In this document: piece by piece, positions 50,111 to 59,546 of the stretch
Layout of the letters: each line of letters starts with the position of its first letter
How positions within the stretch are numbered: the stretch's first letter is position 1
Source: Desulfuromusa sp.
Lineage (GTDB): Bacteria > Desulfobacterota > Desulfuromonadia > Desulfuromonadales > Geopsychrobacteraceae
Direction: 5' to 3'
NCBI GenBank assembly: GCA_016744595.1
Contig: JADGEB010000001.1
Location: forward strand, 1 to 64,000
DNA: 64,000 nucleotides
The notes under the pieces: model-generated
Databases searched by the model: none
What the model was told of the DNA's origin: nothing
What the model saw: only the letters and a program-made list of their open reading frames with translations
Position numbers and translations under genes: made by a program

Positions 50111-50746
50111 CTAATCTTTTTCAATGATTAAGTTGGGGAGCTCATCAGTGTCATCGTGTTTGCGTGGAAAATGTTCTTGTAGTAGCTCTCCACACTGCGC
50201 AATTGCCTGACAGGTTGCAGTACAGGCATTTCCGGTTTTTAGTCCTTTCGTGATGGTATCAACAATTTCTTCCCAGGTATGTTCTGGAACTTTTTTATTG
50301 ATGCCGCTGTCAGCCAAAACTTGAACTCGGCGTTCGAAGAGTGAAATTAAAATCAGAATACCAGTTTTATCACGGGTTTCATGTAATCCCTGTTCGACAA
50401 AGCTGACCATCGCTTTTTCTTTGACTTCTTCGGTCAATTCATCCGGGTTAATCAGTTTGCGTTTCAGGTTGGGCTGCTTGCGAATCACTTGTTGGAAAAC
50501 AAAGAATCCAACCAAAAAGACCGGCAAAAACCACCAGATCGATTCCCCACCAACCGCCCAACTGACCAGTAGTCCTGTCGCCAGCGCCAAGGTGCCGCCA
50601 CCGATCAATTCAGCACGAGGGTATTCGTAAGACTGCTCAACTACCATCGGAACAATTTCGCCGCTGGTTTTGCTTTCGGCAGCCTTTACTGCGGCCTCTA
50701 TTTTTTCACGTTCTTCCTTGGTGAAGAACTCAGTTGCTGATTTCAT
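50111..50746 (-). CDS. TPM-domain membrane protein
   Basis: 211 residues. N-terminal TPM-like start (FFTKEEREKIEAAVKAAESK; SGEIVPMVV), two TM segments (about 48-66 and 70-88), then the TPM C-terminal half (TRDKTGILILISLFERRVQV, LADSGINKKV). It follows the YgcG-like gene on the same strand after a gap with a hairpin. Function unknown; TPM proteins are linked to envelope stress and photosystem assembly in other groups. Confidence 0.78.
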   Translation of the reverse strand: MKSATEFFTKEEREKIEAAVKAAESKTSGEIVPMVVEQSYEYPRAELIGGGTLALATGLLVSWAVGGESIWWFLPVFLVGFFVFQQVIRKQPNLKRKLINPDELTEEVKEKAMVSFVEQGLHETRDKTGILILISLFERRVQVLADSGINKKVPEHTWEEIVDTITKGLKTGNACTATCQAIAQCGELLQEHFPRKHDDTDELPNLIIEKD

Positions 50747-50777
50747 AATTGCCCTTTTTTATGAAAATTCCCTAGAA

Positions 50778-50798
50778 CTCTCCTTGTAGAAAGGAGAG
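50778..50798. other. Hairpin between the two TPM genes
   Basis: CTCTCCTT and AAGGAGAG form an 8-bp perfect stem with a 5-base loop in the 127-bp spacer between the YgcG-like and TPM genes. No T run on the coding (minus) strand, so it may be an mRNA stability or processing element rather than a terminator. Confidence 0.3.
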
Positions 50799-50873
50799 GA
50801 CACGAACTTCCCACTTTTATAAAGGTGGAGTGTGGGGTTTGTTATGACTACGGTGATGAAATGTTAGCTGTTT

Positions 50874-51596
50874 TTACCAGCCGCCGGAAGCACCGCCACC
50901 TCCGCCTCCACCGCCGCCGCCGGAGAATCCTCCTCCTCCACCGCCGAAGCCGCCACCCCCCATAAAGGGGCCACCGACGTAGAATCCTCCACGACGATAA
51001 CCGCTTCTCCCTCGTCCTCTCAGGCGAGCAAGGAAGGGACCTCCGAAAAACAACAAGGGGATGATAAAACCAAACGGGCTACTTTTTTTCTTGCGGCTAT
51101 TGGTTCTTCCGGTTCCGGTGTATTCACCCCGTACCGCTTCGGCTATGCCGACAACACCGGCAACGATCCCGCCATCGAAATCACCTTGTTTGAATTTGGG
51201 GGAAATTTCATTGTCAATAATGCGACCAGCCAGCAGGTCGGTCAAGCGTCCTTCCAGACCGAAACCGACCTCAATGCGGATTTTTTTCTCAGCCTTGGCG
51301 ACCAGCAGGAGTGCGCCGTTATCTTTGCCACTCTGGCCTATTTTCCAGTTCTCGAAGACTTTCTGCGAATATTCTTCTAGCGCTTCACCGTCCAGGGTTG
51401 GAATCGTCAATATTGTAATTTGGGTCGAATCACTTTTTTCGAAATCACGCAGAAACTGTTCTAGTTTCAGTTCAACCGTTTGCGAAATTATCCCGGCCGT
51501 GTCATTCGCATAGCCTGTCGGCTTTGGGATATTCAGTGCTAGAGCAGAAGAACCGATAAACAGTAAAATAAAAAATGAGCAGAGCAGGTTACGCAT
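50874..51596 (-). CDS. YgcG-type TPM-domain protein with glycine-rich C-terminus
   Basis: 240 residues. Signal peptide about 1-20 (LLCSFFILLFIGSSALAL), TPM domain about 25-150 (GYANDTAGIISQTVELKLEQ; ALLLVAKAEKKIRIEVGFGL; GRLTDLLAGRIIDNEISPKF), one TM at about 175-190, then a tail of almost pure Gly/Ser ending GASGGW. Its start overlaps the LemA stop by one base (TAATG). LemA-TPM pairs are a recurrent envelope module. Confidence 0.85.
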   Translation of the reverse strand: MRNLLCSFFILLFIGSSALALNIPKPTGYANDTAGIISQTVELKLEQFLRDFEKSDSTQITILTIPTLDGEALEEYSQKVFENWKIGQSGKDNGALLLVAKAEKKIRIEVGFGLEGRLTDLLAGRIIDNEISPKFKQGDFDGGIVAGVVGIAEAVRGEYTGTGRTNSRKKKSSPFGFIIPLLFFGGPFLARLRGRGRSGYRRGGFYVGGPFMGGGGFGGGGGGFSGGGGGGGGGGASGGW

Positions 51597-52177
51597 TAGA
51601 AAGTCACTTTCGGAGCTGTTGCGGCACCAGCATCAGCTTTAAATGCTTCTTTGCGTTCTAACTTGAGAAGGAAGTTATTGGTCAAATTGTTAGGGAATGT
51701 TCGGATTGAGGTGTTGAATGTTTTAACTGCTGCATTATAGCGCTGCCGGGCAACATTAATCCGGTTTTCTGTCCCTTCCAATTGATGTTGTAGATCGCGG
51801 AAATTTTCACTGGCTTTCAGGTCGGGGTAGCGTTCAGCAACCACCAATAATCGGGAGAGTGCCCCGGAGAGTTTTCCCTGTGCTTGCTGGAACTGTTGCA
51901 TAACAGCGGCATCCCCGAGTTTGTCAGCGGAAATGTTCATCTGCCCGACCTTGGCGCGAGCATTGGTTACTTCAGTGAAGGTCTCTTTTTCATGAGCTGC
52001 ATAGGCTTTTACCGTTGAAACGAGATTTGGGATGAGGTCTGCACGGCGTTGATAGGTTGCTTCAACGTCACCCCAGGCAGAAAAAACGGCTTCCTCATTT
52101 TTCTGAATTTTATTGTAACCGCAGCTGCTGAGGAGCAGAGCACTGCAGGTCAGGATGATTAAGGTACTGATTTTCAT
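51596..52177 (-). CDS. lemA: LemA family protein
   Basis: 193 residues from ATG 52177 (GGAGG five bases upstream). Lipoprotein-like signal (LIILTCSALLLSSCGYN, lipobox Cys about residue 19). Then LemA repeats: NEEAVFSAWGDVEATYQRRADLIPNLV described by its RRxDLIPNLV core, FTEVTNARAKVGQ, LLVVAERYPDLKASENF, GTENRINVARQRYN. All-helical exported protein. Coupled to the YgcG-like gene; function poorly defined, envelope-associated. Confidence 0.9.
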   Translation of the reverse strand: MKISTLIILTCSALLLSSCGYNKIQKNEEAVFSAWGDVEATYQRRADLIPNLVSTVKAYAAHEKETFTEVTNARAKVGQMNISADKLGDAAVMQQFQQAQGKLSGALSRLLVVAERYPDLKASENFRDLQHQLEGTENRINVARQRYNAAVKTFNTSIRTFPNNLTNNFLLKLERKEAFKADAGAATAPKVTF

Positions 52178-52280
52178 TTTTTCCTCCAGAATGTTGTGTT
52201 TGGATTTTTTCAATCCGCTCATTATAACATAGAAGTATATTTTAGTTTGAAGTAAGGAAAGGAATTTGAGCTATTCTCTT

Positions 52281-53582
52281 TCAAGATTCAGGGTGTTGTA
52301 GTGAGCGTGGCAACTTGTCTATTTGTTCTACCGCTTCGATTTCCTTACTGCTCCCAGCACCTAATTCTTTGAATTTACGTGCTGAAATGAGAACCCGGCT
52401 GTCAAGTGAGGCCATCCCCTTGTTGTAACTGTCGACAGTGCGTTCCAGGTTTTTACCCATTAGAGTGAAATGTTGATTGAGAGTGGCAAGGCGATCATAC
52501 ATTTCCCGACCCAGTTGACTGATTGCTTCAGCATTTTCGGTTAATTGTTCCTGCCGCCAGCCATAGGCTACTGAGCGGAGCAGTGCGATCAGGGTGGTTG
52601 GAGTTGCCAGTAACACTTTTTGATCTACGCCTGCCTCAATCAAGGCGGGATCTTGAGCCAGTGCGGCAGAGAAGAAGGTTTCCCCCGGGAGGAAGAGAAC
52701 AACAAACTCTGGTGTCGGCTGAAATTGTTCCCAATAGTTTTTTGCTGATAACTTTTGCAGATGGTCACGAATCTGCCGCGCGTGATGAGCCAGGCAGATA
52801 GCTCGTTGCTTGTCATCTGCTGCTTCCAGAGATTCTAGATAGGCTTGCAGGGGAGCTTTTGAGTCGACGATGATGTTACGACCGTTGGGGAGTTTGATAA
52901 TCATGTCAGGACGGAGTCGACCGCTATCGGCTGTTTCTTGTTCAACAAAATCGCAATAATTAACCATCCCGGCCATTTCTACAACTTTACGCAGTTGAAT
53001 TTCTCCCCAGCGACCACGAACGGCTGGAGTTCGCAAAGCACGAACCAGATTACCTGTTTCTGATTCGAGTTTAATTTGACTGTTCAGTAATGACTTCAAT
53101 TGTTCGTCAAGGCGTGCATAAGCACCGCTACGGGATTGCTCAAGTTGCTCGATTTTACTATCAACTTTATGGAGTGATTCTGTTAGTGGTTGAACAAGTT
53201 GTCCAATCGCTTGATGGCGAGCCTCCAAATCTCCTTTGGCTTGTTGTTGAAAAGATCCCAGAGTTGACTTAGCCAGATCCAAAAAGCTTTGGTTGTTGGC
53301 TGTTAAGGCTTGTGCAGAGAGAGCTTGAAAATTCTTTTCTAGCTGTAGGCGGTTCTCTTCTATGAAATGTAATTTCTCTTCGCTGGCGTGTTTCTCTGCC
53401 ACCAGTTGAGCTTCGAAGCGGGCGACTTGTTGTAATAGCTTCTCACGTTCCAACTGTTCATTTTTTGACGTTTGTTGTTGCAGCTGAGTTGCTTGTAACC
53501 GAGCGATCAGCCAACCACAGAAGAGGCCGATGACCAGTGCTGCTGTCAAGAGTATCCATAGGTTATCCATCAACGGTAGCAT
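52281..53582 (-). CDS. rmuC: RmuC family DNA recombination protein
   Basis: 433 residues, start ATG 53582 with AAGGA six bases upstream. N-terminal TM (LWILLTAALVIGLFCGWLIA), a long coiled coil (about 35-170), then the RmuC nuclease-like domain: VRGRWGEIQLRKVVEMAGM, RPDMIIKLPNGRNIIVDSKAP, and FLPGETFFSAALAQDP. RmuC limits inversion-type recombination at inverted repeats; PD-(D/E)xK-like residues D...DSK are visible. Confidence 0.93.
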   Translation of the reverse strand: MLPLMDNLWILLTAALVIGLFCGWLIARLQATQLQQQTSKNEQLEREKLLQQVARFEAQLVAEKHASEEKLHFIEENRLQLEKNFQALSAQALTANNQSFLDLAKSTLGSFQQQAKGDLEARHQAIGQLVQPLTESLHKVDSKIEQLEQSRSGAYARLDEQLKSLLNSQIKLESETGNLVRALRTPAVRGRWGEIQLRKVVEMAGMVNYCDFVEQETADSGRLRPDMIIKLPNGRNIIVDSKAPLQAYLESLEAADDKQRAICLAHHARQIRDHLQKLSAKNYWEQFQPTPEFVVLFLPGETFFSAALAQDPALIEAGVDQKVLLATPTTLIALLRSVAYGWRQEQLTENAEAISQLGREMYDRLATLNQHFTLMGKNLERTVDSYNKGMASLDSRVLISARKFKELGAGSSKEIEAVEQIDKLPRSLQHPES

Positions 53583-53692
53583 TGCTGATCCTTGAAAAAG
53601 ATGTTGTTGAAAAGGTGTTGGTGGTACGATAGCAGAGCACTATAAAATCGACAAGTATGATGGCTATACTATTAAATATTGGAAGTTAAATT

Positions 53693-54382
53693 ATGGAAAA
53701 GTTTGATTTTAAGCACCTTTTGCAGAAAACGAAAAAACGGTTTGCTCTGCCTGCAACGAACAAAACTAACGTTGCACAATTCCTAAAAGAATTAGACCTC
53801 ATTTGCTCTGAAGCTGAAACTCTGATTGAACAGCAAAAAGAAGGCGATCGTAGTCTACTTGCTTGTGAGCCGGGATGCCAATCCTGTTGTGTGGTGAATG
53901 TTTCTATTACTTTGCTTGAAGGAATTTCTATTGCCCGCTTTTTGCACCAGTTAAGCTCTGCTGACTTGGCACAAGTTACTTCACGACTAGATAGCCTCTG
54001 GCGTGATGTGCGTGGGCTGGATGATGATGAGCGGATGATGTTGCGGCGCAAATGCGCATTTTTAGATGAACAGGGCTATTGTCTTATCTATCCGGTACGA
54101 CCATTATTCTGTCGCAGTATCAGTTCGACTGACGTTGAACAATGTAAAGCTGCAGTGGTGGGGCAAACATTTGGGGAGCTACAGCCGGTTATGATGCATC
54201 AGTTTCAATTGCAATTGTACAAAACACTATTTTCAGGTGTTGCTGATGGGTTGGCTCAGGCAGGCTTGGATGGGCGAAGTTTCCAATTATGCGGATTGGT
54301 TCGTTATCTGCTTAGTCACCCTGATCGAGAAGAAGAGTTATTGTCACAGTCCTCCCTTTGCTGGAAAGATCTGTATGCTTAA
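53693..54382 (+). CDS. YkgJ-family cysteine-cluster protein
   Basis: 229 residues. Cysteine motif CEPGCQSCC at about residue 61, then CAFLDEQGYC and RPLFCRSI, a metal (Zn or Fe-S)-binding cluster of the YkgJ type. Soluble. Function unknown; some relatives are flagellin lysine methylation proteins, but nothing here supports that use. Monocistronic, divergent from rmuC. Confidence 0.82.
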   Translation: MEKFDFKHLLQKTKKRFALPATNKTNVAQFLKELDLICSEAETLIEQQKEGDRSLLACEPGCQSCCVVNVSITLLEGISIARFLHQLSSADLAQVTSRLDSLWRDVRGLDDDERMMLRRKCAFLDEQGYCLIYPVRPLFCRSISSTDVEQCKAAVVGQTFGELQPVMMHQFQLQLYKTLFSGVADGLAQAGLDGRSFQLCGLVRYLLSHPDREEELLSQSSLCWKDLYA

Positions 54383-54765
54383 GTTAAAGTGGCTGAATGT
54401 TTCTCTCTGGTAGTCATGCAGAACTTCTGTGAGCAGAAGCGAATGACATCTGACAGGATATTTGTTTACGTAGATGCTGCAGCTACCAATTGAGATGAGG
54501 ATCTATCCCAGTCCCTAAGTTTTAACAGTACCTGCACCTAGTCGATCATTGAGCGTGGCTACAATGACATTGGGAGTTTTCAGACCATCACTTTTTTAGA
54601 TCTAATGTGCCTGCCATAAATTCTGACCTGTTGTTCAGTGTGAAAAGTATGAGAGGAAATGCACGTAAATAGATGGACAAGACAACCAAAAATAGGTAAT
54701 AATCATAAGCGAGTTTGAGTTTTTACAATAGGGGGGTGACATATCTTCTTCCATGGTGAAAAACT
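54383..54765. other. 383-bp gap before the PhnD-like gene
   Basis: No gene supported. A short hairpin CTTCTG-TGAG-CAGAAG lies at about 54424-54439 without a T run. No riboswitch or promoter consensus recognised; the last 100 bp are A/T and G-run rich (AATAGGGGGG). Confidence 0.4.
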
Positions 54766-55635
54766 ATGGCAATACCTCAATACTTGATAAAAATTGCTCT
54801 GACTACATGGCTCATCATTGTTGTTTCCTCCGCTGATATCTCAGCAAAAACTATTCGCTTTGCCCCACTGCCGATGTTCTCCAAATCAACAATTACAAAA
54901 CAATTTTCCCCCTTTGTTGAATATCTCAGCAAGAACATGGGGCAGCAGGTAGAGCTCACTTACCATCGAAACTACCAAGATCTCCTCAGCAAGTTTATTC
55001 AAGACGATATCGATTTAGCATACTTGGGACCGTTGCCTTATGTGATGCTTATAGAAAACGACCCAGATTTCGTGCCTGTTGTTCGTTTTGTTAACGCCAG
55101 TGGCGAATCAACCTATACTTGTTCCCTGGTCACTTTTGACCGCGATCGTTCAGCGCGACTCTCTTTATCGAAATTGCCCGTGGCTCTGACTCAGCCTTTT
55201 TCCACCTGTGGTTATTTGATGACTGAAGGTCTACTTAACCGAAGAGGACTAAGCTTAAATAACACGCCATACTACTACAGTGGAGAGCATTCGGAATGTG
55301 CTCTGGATGTCATCAGAGGGAAAGCATCTGTTGCTGGAATTAAAACCTCCATTGGCAAGCGTTACAAAAATCTGGGTTTACAATTTGTCGAGCAAAGTGT
55401 TCTGTTGCCTGGATTTCTATTAGTTGCCAATCCTCGTACTTTGTCGGCGGATACTATTGACAGAATACGAAAGTCTTTGTTGTCCCTTGATCCACTCAAC
55501 AGTCCTGCTGATGCCGAAGTCACCAAGCCATGGGGGGCTGGAATCCGTTATGGTGCGGTTTCCGCTCATGAGACAGATTACCAATTGATAAAAGAAAAAT
55601 TGCAAAAGATAAAAATTCCAGAGGCTAACCCATGA
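54766..55635 (+). CDS. PhnD/PtxB-like periplasmic binding protein, probable sensor subunit
   Basis: 289 residues. Signal peptide about 1-28, then a type-II binding fold: IRFAPLPMFSKSTITKQFSP, LTYHRNYQDLLSKFIQDDIDLAYLGPLPYV (key D-x-D-L-A-Y-L-G-P), and VALTQPFSTCGYLMTEGLL. Members bind phosphonate, phosphite or similar anions. No transporter permease or ATPase follows; instead its last codons overlap the start of a hybrid kinase by 4 bp. The likely job is ligand sensing for that kinase rather than uptake (inference). Confidence 0.85.
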   Translation: MAIPQYLIKIALTTWLIIVVSSADISAKTIRFAPLPMFSKSTITKQFSPFVEYLSKNMGQQVELTYHRNYQDLLSKFIQDDIDLAYLGPLPYVMLIENDPDFVPVVRFVNASGESTYTCSLVTFDRDRSARLSLSKLPVALTQPFSTCGYLMTEGLLNRRGLSLNNTPYYYSGEHSECALDVIRGKASVAGIKTSIGKRYKNLGLQFVEQSVLLPGFLLVANPRTLSADTIDRIRKSLLSLDPLNSPADAEVTKPWGAGIRYGAVSAHETDYQLIKEKLQKIKIPEANP

Positions 55636-58232
55636 AAATCTGGATAAGAGCAACTATATTATTCCTTGTCGCTGCTCTATTTTCTGGGGGGGGGATCTGG
55701 AATCGGCACCTGCAACTACGGTCCGCACATCTGGATATGCGTGAGATCGCATTCCACAGTGCCCGTGACAGCATTATTCATACTTTTCGTCTGGTGTCAC
55801 AAACGATAGCAGAGGAGAGTTTGCTTCAAGATGAAATCCTGAAATGCGTCCATGCCATTGTCACAGAAGAGGGAGACCTGCAAAACTATCAACGGGGTTT
55901 ATTGTACCGAAAGCTTTACCCCATGTATCAACGAGTCAGTCAACATTCTATTAGGCAGCTACATTTCCATTATCCAGATGGTCGCTCAATGCTGCGCGTT
56001 CACATGCCAGATAGATCCGGTGATAATTTGACACCCTTTCGCCCTTCAGTAGTTATAGCTAACGAGCAGAATCGTGAAGTTCATGGCTACGAAAGTGGGA
56101 AAATGGTCCACGGGTTTCGTCATGTCTACCCGTTAAACTATCAGAATATTCATATCGGTTCCGTCGAAGTCAGTAATTCTTTTCAGCAGATACGTAGCGA
56201 ACTGTTCAGACATAATGTCGAAGGTGACGTTGATTACATGTTCATCATGCTCAAAGAGGATTTATGGCAAAAATTAGTTCCCAGGCGGGAACAATTATAT
56301 GTTGAATCGGCTCTGCACGCCGATTATCTATCCGAAAATATCCAGTCTAGTGAGTATGAAAACTTTGGTGGGACAGCAAAGGTCTCCGCTAATTCAACCT
56401 CTTTGCTATTACATTTACGCAACCATCCTCAGCTAAAGGATGGACTTGATTCCAGAGAAGACTTCTCCCTGGTTACCAACTGGGACAATCAATTTTACGC
56501 TGTGCTGTTTCATTCAATAACAAACGTTGTCGGGAATCACGCAGCTTACATACTCAGTATCCATCCCGAACCCTACCTGCAATCATTATCTAATTCTGCT
56601 ATCCGGAATTTTGTTTTTGTATTGTTTGCTTTAGCGCTGCTGACATTTTTTTGGGCAGGGCTGAAACGTGTCAAGGCTAAGCAAAGAAATACCTATGCTT
56701 TTTTGAAAACAATATCCGCTAAAATGGGTGAGGGGCTATACGCCACTGACAATGTAGGGAAAATCACCTATGTGAACGCAGAAACGACTAAATTGTTAGG
56801 TTATAGTAAAAAAGATATATTAAATAAAAATGCCCATGACCTATTCCATATTGATGACTCGGAACATCAGGAACAGGGTTGTGTCATTCTGAACACAATT
56901 ATGAACAACAAAACTTATAAGCAAAAAAGGGGTTTTTTTAAATCTAGAGAAGGTCATGTTTTTCCAATAGAGCTGACCTGTACACCTTTCCTCAATGACG
57001 ATCAAATTAATGGGTCAATCACCCTGTTTCATGATATTACTGAGCGCATAGAGGAAGAGACTGAACGAGAAAACCTCGGCGAACAACTGCGTCAGAAGCA
57101 TAAAATGGAAGCAGTGGGACACATGGCCGGAGGAATCGCCCATAACTTCAACAATAACCTCTCTATCATTCTCGGTAATGTTGAACTCTCACAGTTGAAA
57201 CAGGCACCAAACAGTGAAGTCATCCCGTTGTTGGAAAATGCCAAAATAGCCATACGACGCTCACGTGATCTGGTTCAGAAAATTATCATCTATAGTCGTA
57301 AAGGAATACAGAACAAAGCTTTGATACAATTACCAGTAATTGTGTCTGAGACTGTTGCATTGCTGCAATCAACTCTGCCCTCCAGTGCCAGCATAGAGCA
57401 AATCATCGATCCTGAGTGTGGTTCAGTTGTTATCGACGCCGATGCTTCACAAATTCAGGAAGTGTTGGTCAATCTATGCAATAACGCTGTTCATGCAATG
57501 GATGAAAAAGGTGTACTTAAGATCCTGCTTGGATCTGTAGAGCTCACCCAGAAGGAGATTCCCGCTCAGTATGAACGACCTCCAGGACGTTATGCCAAAC
57601 TAAGTGTTCAAGATACTGGCTCTGGGATATCAACAGAGGTGCTGGATAAAATCTTCGACCCCTTCTTTACTACCAAAGAAGAATACGAGGGGGCAGGTAT
57701 GGGACTTGCGACAGTCCAGGGGATCGTCGCTCAACATGGTGGATTGATTAAGGTAAACAGTGTCCCAAACCAAGGAACTGTGTTTGATCTCTATCTTCCT
57801 ATTGTTGATGCACAAATCACAGAACCTACACCAATAAATACTGAAATTCTTCGTGGTACAGAGAAGATTCTCTTAGTCGATGATGATGAAATGCTTGCTA
57901 GTCTTGGTGAAGAGGTACTGACGGAAATAGGTTATCAGGTTAGCGTTATGACAGAAAGTACAGAAGCCCTTAAATTGTTTACCGCTAATGCGGACAGTTT
58001 TGATCTGGTAATCACTGATCAAACCATGCCTGAATTAACTGGTAAAGATCTGATTCTGGAACTAAAAAAAATAAGACCAGACATCCCCACGATTCTCTGT
58101 ACTGGATTTAGTAGTAAGATAGACGATATGCAAGCAGCTGAACTTGGTATCAATGCTTTTTTGATGAAGCCGTTGGACCTGCCAGGGCTATCTCAGGCCG
58201 TGAGGCGGGTGTTGGATGGGCAGAGAAAGTAA
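55632..58232 (+). CDS. Membrane hybrid histidine kinase with PAS and receiver
   Basis: 866 residues. TM1 about 7-22, periplasmic Cache-like sensor about 25-315 (IRQLHFHYPDGRSMLRVHMP; NIHIGSVEVSNSFQQIRSEL), TM2 about 325-346, PAS about 355-470, HisKA (MAGGIAHNFNNN), HATPase (GAGMGLATVQGIVAQH), receiver (ILLVDDDEM; VITDQTMPE; LMKPLDLP). It shares a 4-bp ATGA overlap with the PhnD-like gene. From the HisKA on it is a close paralogue of 30859-33528, with only the sensory modules differing. Confidence 0.92.
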   Translation: MKIWIRATILFLVAALFSGGGIWNRHLQLRSAHLDMREIAFHSARDSIIHTFRLVSQTIAEESLLQDEILKCVHAIVTEEGDLQNYQRGLLYRKLYPMYQRVSQHSIRQLHFHYPDGRSMLRVHMPDRSGDNLTPFRPSVVIANEQNREVHGYESGKMVHGFRHVYPLNYQNIHIGSVEVSNSFQQIRSELFRHNVEGDVDYMFIMLKEDLWQKLVPRREQLYVESALHADYLSENIQSSEYENFGGTAKVSANSTSLLLHLRNHPQLKDGLDSREDFSLVTNWDNQFYAVLFHSITNVVGNHAAYILSIHPEPYLQSLSNSAIRNFVFVLFALALLTFFWAGLKRVKAKQRNTYAFLKTISAKMGEGLYATDNVGKITYVNAETTKLLGYSKKDILNKNAHDLFHIDDSEHQEQGCVILNTIMNNKTYKQKRGFFKSREGHVFPIELTCTPFLNDDQINGSITLFHDITERIEEETERENLGEQLRQKHKMEAVGHMAGGIAHNFNNNLSIILGNVELSQLKQAPNSEVIPLLENAKIAIRRSRDLVQKIIIYSRKGIQNKALIQLPVIVSETVALLQSTLPSSASIEQIIDPECGSVVIDADASQIQEVLVNLCNNAVHAMDEKGVLKILLGSVELTQKEIPAQYERPPGRYAKLSVQDTGSGISTEVLDKIFDPFFTTKEEYEGAGMGLATVQGIVAQHGGLIKVNSVPNQGTVFDLYLPIVDAQITEPTPINTEILRGTEKILLVDDDEMLASLGEEVLTEIGYQVSVMTESTEALKLFTANADSFDLVITDQTMPELTGKDLILELKKIRPDIPTILCTGFSSKIDDMQAAELGINAFLMKPLDLPGLSQAVRRVLDGQRK

Positions 58233-58364
58233 TTTCTTTGAACCCCTATTTCCACAATATCAAAGAACGAGATCCGTGTTGACAGTGTTTTCAAAACTGT
58301 ATCGGTGGATTTTTTGCGTATGAGCGTGGTGTATGAACGAGCTCACCGGAAAGAAAAGGATAAC

Positions 58365-58390
58365 AACAAGGCGGTTTTTATCCGCCTTGT
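58365..58390. terminator. Hairpin between convergent genes
   Basis: ACAAGGCGG and CCGCCTTGT form a perfect 9-bp stem (loop 8) between the hybrid kinase gene and the convergent PhnA-like gene. No clear T run on either strand, so it is a candidate bidirectional terminator of uncertain strength. Confidence 0.45.
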
Positions 58391-58456
58391 GAACATATGG
58401 AGCCGAACGGCCATCAACTAGAGTTCGACCTGCTTATCTGTCTGACCTGCATCGAG

Positions 58457-58801
58457 CTAGCCGAGTTTTTTTACGAATTCTGATTTCAACTTCATGGCAC
58501 CAATTCCATCGATTTTACAATCAATATCGTGATCCCCATCGACTAAGCGGATATTTTTAATTTTTGTGCCGACTTTCACCACCAATGATGATCCTTTGAC
58601 TTTGAGGTCTTTGATCACGGTGATACTGTCACCATCTTGCAGTGGGTTGCCGTTGGCATCTTTTATGGGATATTCATCATCGGAACCCTCATCAGCCGAA
58701 ACTATCAGCCATTCATGGGCACATTCGGGGCAAACATACATATTTCTATCTTCATAGGTGTATTCTGAACTACATTCCGGGCAGTTGGGTAGATCGCTCA
58801 T
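58457..58801 (-). CDS. PhnA/YjdM-type zinc-ribbon protein
   Basis: 114 residues. N-terminal zinc ribbon ([15 protein letters not shown], then CPECAHEW; four Cys), then the PhnA domain: [37 protein letters not shown]. The family is often annotated as alkylphosphonate utilisation but its activity is not established. Its closeness to the PhnD-like gene may be coincidental; the two are convergent. Confidence 0.88.
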   Translation of the reverse strand: MSDLPNCPECSSEYTYEDRNMYVCPECAHEWLIVSADEGSDDEYPIKDANGNPLQDGDSITVIKDLKVKGSSLVVKVGTKIKNIRLVDGDHDIDCKIDGIGAMKLKSEFVKKLG

Positions 58802-58848
58802 GTATATTATAATCCTGTGTTTGGTTGTTTGTCTGGGGGACTCTTGAA

Positions 58849-59340
58849 TTATTGATCCAAATATTCAGCAAATCCTTTGAACCCTTCTGGTGGCATGATT
58901 TTCATCCTTTTAATCGTTTTCGCAGTGAAAATAGCGAAGGTACCACGAGTTTGCGCACAAAGGACATTATCTCCCTTGTAAATTTTTGCTTCAAGTATTG
59001 CTTCTCGTTCCCCTGTTTTTTCGAGAACACGCCCTTCAACTCTTAATTCATCATCGATGTAAACTGGTTTGAAAAAATCAACAGTCATGGTTTTTGTCAT
59101 AACGATACGGCGAAGGTTGTAAATAGCGCTCCACCCCATGATCTCATCCAGTATGGTAGAAAGAACCCCGCCATGAACGATACCATCCCAGCCACACAGG
59201 TGGCTTGGTACACTCAGCCAAGAATAAAGAGTTGTATCATCGGTATAAAACCGCATTTTTAAGCCGTGGGGATTTTTCTGGCTGCAGCCAAAACAATGTG
59301 CATCACGGCTTACGACTTCTTTTAGATTTTCTTTTATCAT
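58849..59340 (-). CDS. PaaI-type hotdog-fold thioesterase
   Basis: 163 residues. Hotdog motif [17 protein letters not shown] (Gly-Gly and catalytic Asp/Glu position) with [20 protein letters not shown]-terminal [14 protein letters not shown] is typical of a PaaI/YbgC-like subgroup. Hydrolyses acyl-CoA thioesters; substrate unknown. Confidence 0.82.
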   Translation of the reverse strand: MIKENLKEVVSRDAHCFGCSQKNPHGLKMRFYTDDTTLYSWLSVPSHLCGWDGIVHGGVLSTILDEIMGWSAIYNLRRIVMTKTMTVDFFKPVYIDDELRVEGRVLEKTGEREAILEAKIYKGDNVLCAQTRGTFAIFTAKTIKRMKIMPPEGFKGFAEYLDQ

Positions 59341-59465
59341 CTCATTCTCTGTTGTTGTGGGCGAAATTTGTACTCCATTGAAGCAGTCTTGTTGAGGATT
59401 TATTTGAAGTGTAACAAGTGCATGTGAAAAGGAAAAGCTGATAAAAAACAGCTGGAGGGAATATT

Positions 59466-59508
59466 TTTTATTGAGAGGGCTATGGTTAGTATCACCCTCT
59501 CAATAAAA
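59466..59508. repeat. 14-bp perfect inverted repeat (hairpin)
   Basis: TTTTATTGAGAGGG (59466-59479) and CCCTCTCAATAAAA (59495-59508) with a 15-base loop, between the thioesterase gene and the 3' end of the low-complexity gene. The A/T ends pair with each other, so it resembles a bidirectional terminator between two minus-strand genes. Confidence 0.5.
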
Positions 59509-59546
59509 TGGTAATCAAATCAGCTTATTTGTTGCCTGAAAAATCA

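Noticed and set aside
54383-54765. c-di-GMP (GEMM) or other riboswitch in the gaps, including this one and 18744-19145
   Set aside because: I looked for GEMM, cobalamin, TPP and glycine riboswitch core motifs by eye and found none.
58457-58801. A phosphonate-utilisation operon formed by the PhnD-like and PhnA-like genes
   Set aside because: The genes are convergent and no phn transporter or C-P lyase genes are present; PhnA naming is historical.
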